Assembly: GCA_949361645.1 (NCBI GenBank)
Contig: OX442419.1
Location: 5,542,714-5,606,713 of the forward strand
Length of the DNA: 64,000 bases
Direction: 5' to 3'
Source of the DNA: Spongilla lacustris
Taxonomy: Eukaryota > Porifera > Demospongiae > Spongillida > Spongillidae
Positions within the stretch are counted from its first letter, which is position 1; each line of letters opens with the position of its first letter. This document shows positions 58,089-64,000 of this stretch, one piece after another. A model generated the notes under the pieces. It was not told the DNA's origin. It ran no database searches and was given only the letters and a program-made list of their open reading frames with translations. A program made the position numbers and the translations under genes.

Positions 58089-61000
58089 TCAGAGACGATC
58101 AGGTGGACGATGAACACGAGTAGAACGTCTGAGTACAACTGGTTCAGGAGCTTCTGTTGGTTTAACAGTGGGTTCTGCTGGGGCATCAGGAACTGGTTCT
58201 GGTTCTGGTAGGGCCTGTGGGTCAGGTTCTGCTGGAACAACCTCTGCAGTGTCAAGTGTCCCCCTTGGGAACACTTCATCATCAGATGTAACAGGTACCA
58301 CTTCTTCACAACCACGAGCACGTACATGATCAATATGACGTCGCACTTGCTGACCATCACTAAGAATAATGACCATGGACACTGGACCTGTCATCGCAAC
58401 CACCTTCCCTGATATCCATTTAGGACCATTACCACTGAAGTTGCGAGCATACACCAGGTCACCAGTTCTGAATGTACGAGTCTTAGTGTGCTCATCATGC
58501 CTCTTCTTCTGGCGTTCTTGCTCTTTCCGGACTCTGACTCCCACCTCTGGGAACAGAAAATCAAGGTGTGATCTTGGCTTACGACCAAACAACAGTTCTG
58601 CCGGAGAATGACCTGTAGTAGAGTGAGGAGTTAATCTGTATTGGAAAAGGAATCGAGATAGGTGAGTATCCAAATCCCCCCCTGTAACCATCTTCTTCAT
58701 GGCTTCCTTGAATGTTTGCACTGCCCGTTCGGCTAAACCATTACTAGCTGGATGGTAGGGAGCACACCTGATATGTCTAAACCCATTCCTTTTAACGAAG
58801 GTAGCAAAATCCATACTTGTAAAGGCAGAACCATTATCAGTGACCAACACTTCAGGTAGCCCATGAGTAGAAAAGATGTGCCTGAGAGCTTTGATAGCCT
58901 GCTGGGAGGATGGTGTTGACACTGGTACTACCTCAAGCCATTTAGAGTGTGCATCAACCAGGATTAAGAAAGTCCTACCCATGAACGGACCGGCGAAGTC
59001 TACATGAAGGCGTGACCAAGGCTTGGATGGCCACTCCCACGGGTGCAGTGGTGCTTCTGGAGGTGACTTTCTGTTGGCCTGACATGCTGCACATTGCTTA
59101 ACTTTTGTCTCCAAATCTGCATCAATTCCAGGCCACCACACCATACTCCGAGCCAAAGCTTTCATTCGATGTATACCTGGATGTGCATCATGTAACACCC
59201 GAATCACTGCCTCCACCCCAGCTGGCGGTATTACAACACGATGTCCCCATAAAATGCATTCATCCTGCACACTTAGCTCATCTTTACGTCGCGTAAATGG
59301 TTGCAACTTTTCTGCAAAGGATGAATCCTCTTGCCAACCATGCAGGATCATGTGTCTGACGTGGGAGAGCAGAGGGTCCTTCCCTGTCCATGCCTTGATG
59401 TTAGTAAATGTCACAGGGGACTCCTGATCAGCCAGAGCGCCCATCATCAAAATCAAATCACCTGGCACTGGAACATCACTTGGCGCCTCAGCTAGGGGTA
59501 GCCGACTGAGGCAATCTGCATTTCCTTGCTCCTTCCCAGGCCTGAACTTAATCTGGTAGCTGTACGCACTTAAAGTTAGTGCCCACCTCTGAATTCGTGA
59601 TGAAGCCATGGCAGGAACAGGACGTTTCTCACTAAAAAGAAACTGCAGCGGCTTATGGTCAGAATACACTGTAAAGGTCCTACCCAACAAATAGTGATGG
59701 AACTTCTTTACTCCAAAGACTACTGCCAACCCTTCCTTTTCAATCTGTGGGTATTTTCTCTCAGCAGGTGCCAATGTGCGGGAAGCATAGGCAATCGGTC
59801 TGTCTGACCCGTCTTCCAATTCATGGGCCAACACAGCTCCCACACCATAGGGAGAAGCATCACAGGACAGGATCAGTTTTTTATCAGGATCAAAATGCGT
59901 CAGAAGGTCTGCTGACGTCAGCTGAGACTTAGCAGTCTGGAAGGCTCTCTTATGATCATCACCCCAGCTCCAAGCAACATTCTTTTGCAGCAACCTGTAC
60001 AACGGAGAAAGAGTATTAGCAAGATTAGGCAGAAACTTGCCATAATAATTAACTAAACCCAAGAACGATCTCAATTGTTCCAAATTTTGAGGGGCTGGAG
60101 CCTCTATCACTGCTCGCTTCCTTTCTGGAGATGGGCGGATACCGTCAGCTGAGATACAGTGGCCCAAGTATTCCACCGAATTCATCAAAAAGGCGCATTT
60201 TGATTTCTTCAATCGCATCCCTGCCTGTTCCAATCTTGTCATGACTTGCTCCAGAGTCTGCAAATGTTCCATTTCTGAGGATCCTGAAACCAGGATATCA
60301 TCTATGTACACACTAATATTGGAGATGCCCTGTAACAGACTCTCTATGGTCCGCTGGAAGATGGCAGGTGCAGAGGCGACACCAAACGGAAGCCTATTAA
60401 AATGGTAGAGGCCTTTGTGTGTTGAAATAGTGACATACTTCTTTGAGTCCTCTTCTAAGGCTAACTGTAAGTAAGCATCTGCCAGGTCAAGTTTGGAAAA
60501 CAATTTTCCTTTCCCCAAAGAGGCCAGTAAATCTTCAATACGAGGTAGAGGGTAGGTCTCTACATGTGCCACTTGATTAATTGTCAACTTGAAATCTCCA
60601 CAAATCCTGATTCGTCCATCTTGCTTGACAATTGGAACCACAGGAGCTGCCCAGTCTGAGAACGGAACAGGTTCCAGGACTCCACATGCCACCAGTCTAT
60701 TCAGCTCCTCTTCCACCCTTCCTCGTAGAGCATATGGCACTGTACGATGCTTGCAAAATATAGGGCGCACATTTGAATCCACCCGGAACTTAACAGTGAG
60801 CCCCTTTACCAGGCCTAGTTCCTCTTTGAACAGAGCAGCATGCTTGTCTAGTACTTCCTGTAACCCACTTCTGGCAAACGTTCTGAAGACGGAAAGGTCT
60901 GGTTTCAACTTGCACAACCAGTCTCGACCCATCAACGATGGTCCATCTCCTTTCACCACAAGTAGGCTCAATTGTGCTGCTTGCCCTTTGTAACACGCCC

Positions 61001-62072
61001 TCACTGAAATCCGTCCCAAAATAATCAGCTTCTCACCAGTATAGGTCCTCAACACGGTAGATGTATGTGACAACCGCAGTGTTTTGTCTTTGGCCCACAA
61101 TTGCTTGTAGGTGGCTTCCCCTATGATGGACAGAGCCGCACCGGTATCAATCTCCATCTCCAGTAGAGCACCGTTTACAAGAATTTTAATCTTCAATGGG
61201 GCCCCCGGGGGACTACCCAGGGCAAAGAGGGTATACGCTCGCTCCTCCCCATCGTCGGACTCTGGGCTATCCTCTGCCAAGGGCTTGGGTACCCGCTCCG
61301 GGATCTGATGAATACCCGTAGACACCGCTTGCTGTTTCGGATTTCCTCGCCTTTGCTTGCGGCTATCAGCCGCCTTGCTCCGACACACTCGAGCTAAATG
61401 TCCCACCTTGCCACAACTGTGACAGACCGCCGTCTTAAATTTACATATGGGGGCCATATGGCGACCCCCACAACGGTGGCAAGCAATTCCATTTACTTCT
61501 TTGTCAACAGCGTGGACTTGGTCTTGGGTAGCGGTATGGGTCTGCGTGTTCTGAAGATCCCTCACATTTTTCTCCGCCAACTCTGCCGCGACTGCCAGGT
61601 CCAATGCCTTCGAAAAAGTTAAATTAGATTCAGCCAATAACCTGCGCTGCAGGCGAACATCACGAACTCCACACACCAGCCTGTCCCGCAACATGCTGTC
61701 CAACGTTGTCCCGAACTCACAATACTCCGAGACCTTCCTCAGTTCTGCCACGTACTGCATAATCGTTTCGGAGTCCTTTTGTACGCGAGAGTTGAAATGG
61801 AAGCGCTGAACAATGCTTGAAGAAGGCGGCGATACAAAATCTTCCACCAGCTTAACGAGGACAGCGAGCTCCTTATCCGCGGGGTTTCCAGGAGCAACCA
61901 AGCTGCGTATAAGCTGGTAAGTGGCACTGCCACATACGCTCAGAAAAACGGCGCGCTGTTTTACTTTATCACTGATTTCGTTCGCCACAAAGAACTGCTG
62001 CAGTCTTCCCCAGTATGATTTCCAGTCGTCCGTCTCGCGGTCAAATGGCCCCACCGAGCCCAGTAAAGCCAT
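58089..62072 (-). CDS. gag-pol: gypsy gag-pol polyprotein
   Basis: About 1,327 codons from the ATG at 62072 (M-A-L-L-G-S-V-G) to TGA at 58091-58089; frame upstream of that ATG runs into the LTR and is probably untranslated. Domains in order: gag; two CCHC-type knuckles (C-H-R-C-G-G-R-H and C-H-S-C-G-K-V-G-H, about 61480-61385); aspartic protease D-T-G-A at about 61150; reverse transcriptase with Y-I-D-D at about 60309-60298; RNase H with C-D-A-S and Y-S-D-H-K; H-H-C-C zinc region; integrase D (V-D-F-A-G, about 59000), D (T-D-N-G-S, about 58835), E (L-A-E-R, about 58730); and a C-terminal basic/proline-rich tail. No stop or frameshift. Gag and pol are fused in one frame. Confidence 0.95.
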   Translation of the reverse strand: MALLGSVGPFDRETDDWKSYWGRLQQFFVANEISDKVKQRAVFLSVCGSATYQLIRSLVAPGNPADKELAVLVKLVEDFVSPPSSSIVQRFHFNSRVQKDSETIMQYVAELRKVSEYCEFGTTLDSMLRDRLVCGVRDVRLQRRLLAESNLTFSKALDLAVAAELAEKNVRDLQNTQTHTATQDQVHAVDKEVNGIACHRCGGRHMAPICKFKTAVCHSCGKVGHLARVCRSKAADSRKQRRGNPKQQAVSTGIHQIPERVPKPLAEDSPESDDGEERAYTLFALGSPPGAPLKIKILVNGALLEMEIDTGAALSIIGEATYKQLWAKDKTLRLSHTSTVLRTYTGEKLIILGRISVRACYKGQAAQLSLLVVKGDGPSLMGRDWLCKLKPDLSVFRTFARSGLQEVLDKHAALFKEELGLVKGLTVKFRVDSNVRPIFCKHRTVPYALRGRVEEELNRLVACGVLEPVPFSDWAAPVVPIVKQDGRIRICGDFKLTINQVAHVETYPLPRIEDLLASLGKGKLFSKLDLADAYLQLALEEDSKKYVTISTHKGLYHFNRLPFGVASAPAIFQRTIESLLQGISNISVYIDDILVSGSSEMEHLQTLEQVMTRLEQAGMRLKKSKCAFLMNSVEYLGHCISADGIRPSPERKRAVIEAPAPQNLEQLRSFLGLVNYYGKFLPNLANTLSPLYRLLQKNVAWSWGDDHKRAFQTAKSQLTSADLLTHFDPDKKLILSCDASPYGVGAVLAHELEDGSDRPIAYASRTLAPAERKYPQIEKEGLAVVFGVKKFHHYLLGRTFTVYSDHKPLQFLFSEKRPVPAMASSRIQRWALTLSAYSYQIKFRPGKEQGNADCLSRLPLAEAPSDVPVPGDLILMMGALADQESPVTFTNIKAWTGKDPLLSHVRHMILHGWQEDSSFAEKLQPFTRRKDELSVQDECILWGHRVVIPPAGVEAVIRVLHDAHPGIHRMKALARSMVWWPGIDADLETKVKQCAACQANRKSPPEAPLHPWEWPSKPWSRLHVDFAGPFMGRTFLILVDAHSKWLEVVPVSTPSSQQAIKALRHIFSTHGLPEVLVTDNGSAFTSMDFATFVKRNGFRHIRCAPYHPASNGLAERAVQTFKEAMKKMVTGGDLDTHLSRFLFQYRLTPHSTTGHSPAELLFGRKPRSHLDFLFPEVGVRVRKEQERQKKRHDEHTKTRTFRTGDLVYARNFSGNGPKWISGKVVAMTGPVSMVIILSDGQQVRRHIDHVRARGCEEVVPVTSDDEVFPRGTLDTAEVVPAEPDPQALPEPEPVPDAPAEPTVKPTEAPEPVVLRRSTRVHRPPDRL

Positions 62073-62103
62073 GCCACCAGCTTGTAGTTCCTCGTCGCCA
62101 AAA

Positions 62104-62299
62104 TGTAGTGTATGGCTTAACCCGCGACCTAAACGCGCAGCGTCTAGCCAAGGGTCAGTTAGAACTGCCAACAACTATAGCACAGCAGAACATAACAATG
62201 GGTACAATACACTACCTTAAATACTATAACACAATAACAGGTTTAGCCAGTCTCTTGGACATGCGCAGGTGGAATAGTCCAAAGGTCACAAACACTACA
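62104..62299 (-). repeat. 5' LTR of the gypsy element
   Basis: 196 bp, identical to 57870-58065. The long reading frame extends into it, but coding very likely starts just inside the element at 62072. Confidence 0.95.
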
Positions 62300-62956
62300 A
62301 TTATGCTGATTGATAATTGGAAACGCATTAATTTGGGCCCTATTAAAAAGTATTCCAAATAAACATACCCGTCAGTTATGTAATGAGCAGATGAGACACT
62401 ACTTTTAAAGCATCCACACAGCAAAAAAAAATCTGATCAGAAGATACATTGACTTCAGCAAGGAGTTCAACCTAGCACCGTGAAAATTCAAATCAAGTGG
62501 TTGATTTTGATGGTTATTTTATAGTGCAAGCTTGATTTTGTAACGTGCAATACATTACAAGCAATTGGCAAAACCTATTTGAAATATTTCCGCCCTGTAA
62601 AACTGGTATGCTACAAAATGCACAGGCAGCACAGTTGCAGTGACACAGTACAAAGTGCAACCTCATTTGGACTATCTTTTGCAGGCCAGAGGACAACCAC
62701 CAAAGGTCAAAGATCACTATTTTGCTTCATTGACCCTTTGTAATGGGAAATTGGAATCCAAAACAGGTAGAGAATCTTGCATAACAATATTTGGTTTTGG
62801 AACTACAATGTATCAGTTAAAAGCATTAACATACTATGATTGTAGAATTGTTTACTTCGTATTTTATTATTTTCACTTGACATTTAATTGGCATGCATGT
62901 GTACATGTGTATCTCCGAGTGTACTAATGGTGTTAGCTCTTGAATATTTCTCACAG
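62300..62956. other. non-coding or intronic sequence upstream of ankyrin exon
   Basis: No feature defended. A short open segment with splice-like ends (62685-62766) is phase-incompatible with the next exon. Confidence 0.3.
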
Positions 62957-63994
62957 GCGGAACTGTACGACGCAGTTGTAAAGAGGAATGTGGACATAGT
63001 GGAGAAGCTGCTAAGTGAAGTGGGTTTAATATTAAATCATATTTTGACCAATTTCACCATACTGAGCTATAGAATAGGCCTACAGCCCCATGTGTACACA
63101 ACTGCATGCCTAGAGGGTCAAGAGACCACTATCTCAGTTTACGCAATGGATATGTATTGAAAGAATCGCCCAGCACCCCGTGGTACCTGGGGTGGGGTGG
63201 GGGGGGGGGGGGGACAGGCACAATGTCATGATAGAGTAATAAGTGACACAGTGAGTGGAGGAGACATTGCGATATGTCATATATCCATGGCAGTCCAGAG
63301 GATGGGTAACAGGATGTGGCACACACATTACACAAATGCATCTGCATTATGGTGTAAAAATTGTGTTCCTTGCAGTGCCAGTGGTAGATAGATGGGGAAG
63401 GTATATGTACATGTATGCACAACCTCCACCTTGACTTTGATTATAGTATTGAGCAGCCATGCCCACATACTTTATTGTCACTGTGAGACCATATAGTACA
63501 CATGTTGTCTTGATCTAGCAGAGAGGTTTTACATGTACATGTTGTGATAATGCTTATGGGTACCTCATGCCACAATAAACAGCTTGAAGCAGAACTTGCA
63601 AAACTTCTGGGGCTGTGCCCTATATCCTGACAAGACATGTTACAGGGCTCCCTCTATACCCCTAGCTGTGGTGGGAGGGGGTCATGTATGCCCCCCGGCC
63701 AACTGGTTCGGCCACTGCCCCATTGTCTTATACGTACCCAACAACCACCATCACAGCGTCATTAATTAGCTCAGTCTCATTAAATCAATGTAATGAATAC
63801 AATCACCCACCACTTTGTATAGGCATATGCTGGTCCAGGATAAATGTTGGTGTGTAATGTACATTATTTTGCATCATAAAGAGTTGTATAACACTGTATT
63901 CCATACAAGTACATAGTATTATTGTCGATCATAATGCGGCTGCTGATTATTTTAGGTGAACAATGAATTGGACATAAATGATACCTACTCAGTG
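62957..63994 (+). CDS. partial ankyrin-repeat-type gene, two exons at window end
   Basis: Exon A 62957-63019 follows TCTCACAG and ends at GAA before GTGGGT; it encodes A-E-L-Y-D-A-V-V-K-R-N-V-D-I-V-E-K-L-L-S-E. Exon B 63956-63994 follows TTTTAG and ends before GTAAGT; it encodes V-N-N-E-L-D-I-N-D-T-Y-S-V. Both are phase 0 and join into a helix-turn-helix pattern like an ankyrin repeat. The gene continues beyond 64000, and its start is not visible in the window, so function is unknown. The intron (63020-63955) contains a G tract near 63195-63213. Confidence 0.5.
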
Positions 63995-64000
63995 GTAAGT

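Larger units (their letters stand above)
57870..62299 (-). mobile_element. Ty3/gypsy LTR retrotransposon, apparently intact
   Basis: 4,430 bp on the minus strand. The 196-bp LTRs, 57870-58065 and 62104-62299, are identical by eye and start TG/end CA. The 5-bp target duplication ATTAT lies outside both (57865-57869, 62300-62304). In element orientation a primer site TGGCGACGAGGAAC follows the 5' LTR (62100-62087), and a purine tract AAAGGGGGAGGAG precedes the 3' LTR (58078-58066). One uninterrupted gag-pol frame lies between. Identical LTRs plus an open frame point to a very recent insertion. Confidence 0.96.

Noticed and set aside
62685..62766. Possible exon before the ankyrin exon
   Set aside because: Has AG/GT-like borders and an open frame, but ends in phase 1 while the next exon starts in phase 0.

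Overview
The window is nuclear DNA of an intron-bearing animal, AT-rich and crowded with transposons. The mix of families suggests a sponge or other early-branching marine invertebrate. The evidence is BEL/Pao and Ty3/gypsy retroelements, an acid sphingomyelinase with a saposin domain and many short introns, a large beta-helix multi-membrane protein, and relics of reverse-transcriptase and RING-finger transposons known to me from sponges and corals. The organism call is inference. There is no bacterial, phage or CRISPR signature. Two 200-N assembly gaps lie at 16972-17171 and 54754-54953.

Layout. 25-6589 is a complete BEL/Pao LTR retrotransposon with identical 141-bp LTRs and a GTAGC target duplication. 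Its coding region is broken by an in-frame TGA, a 497-bp inverted-repeat transposon and a 55-bp insert. 6.6-13.9 kb holds decayed fragments: a solo end of the giant element described next, two divergent reverse-transcriptase ORF relics, a hAT-like transposase relic, and a 28-bp minisatellite. About 13.97-19.13 kb is a large imperfect palindrome whose arms carry a degenerate tandem array; the first gap lies near its centre. 20194-30940 is a 10.7-kb element with multi-kilobase terminal inverted repeats, TA flanks and one Tc1/mariner-like transposase (D-41-D spacing, one in-frame TGA).

31938-45466 (+) is an acid sphingomyelinase gene that I could assemble as 14 exons in continuous phase, including an exon at 33711-33869 that carries the last two saposin cysteines and the proline-rich linker. 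Its introns hold a 1.2-kb hAT-like element, an antisense RING-finger transposon relic, nested inverted repeats and a C/G-tract element. 45.5-49.3 kb is intergenic and holds several MITEs. 49488-53438 (+) is a single-exon gene for a roughly 1,300-residue secreted/membrane protein: signal peptide, parallel beta-helix, cysteine-rich stalk, about nine membrane segments and a 22-residue repeat in a loop.

53.7-57.8 kb is intergenic with more C/G-tract elements, including a 49-bp perfect hairpin with a 10-bp target duplication. 57870-62299 (-) is an apparently intact Ty3/gypsy element with identical 196-bp LTRs and one open gag-pol ORF. Two exons of an ankyrin-type gene begin at 62957 and run off the window.

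Only three host genes are supportable: sphingomyelinase, the beta-helix membrane protein and the partial ankyrin gene. Nothing indicates that they work together. Most of the rest is mobile DNA at different stages of decay, often nested, and often as inverted-repeat structures.
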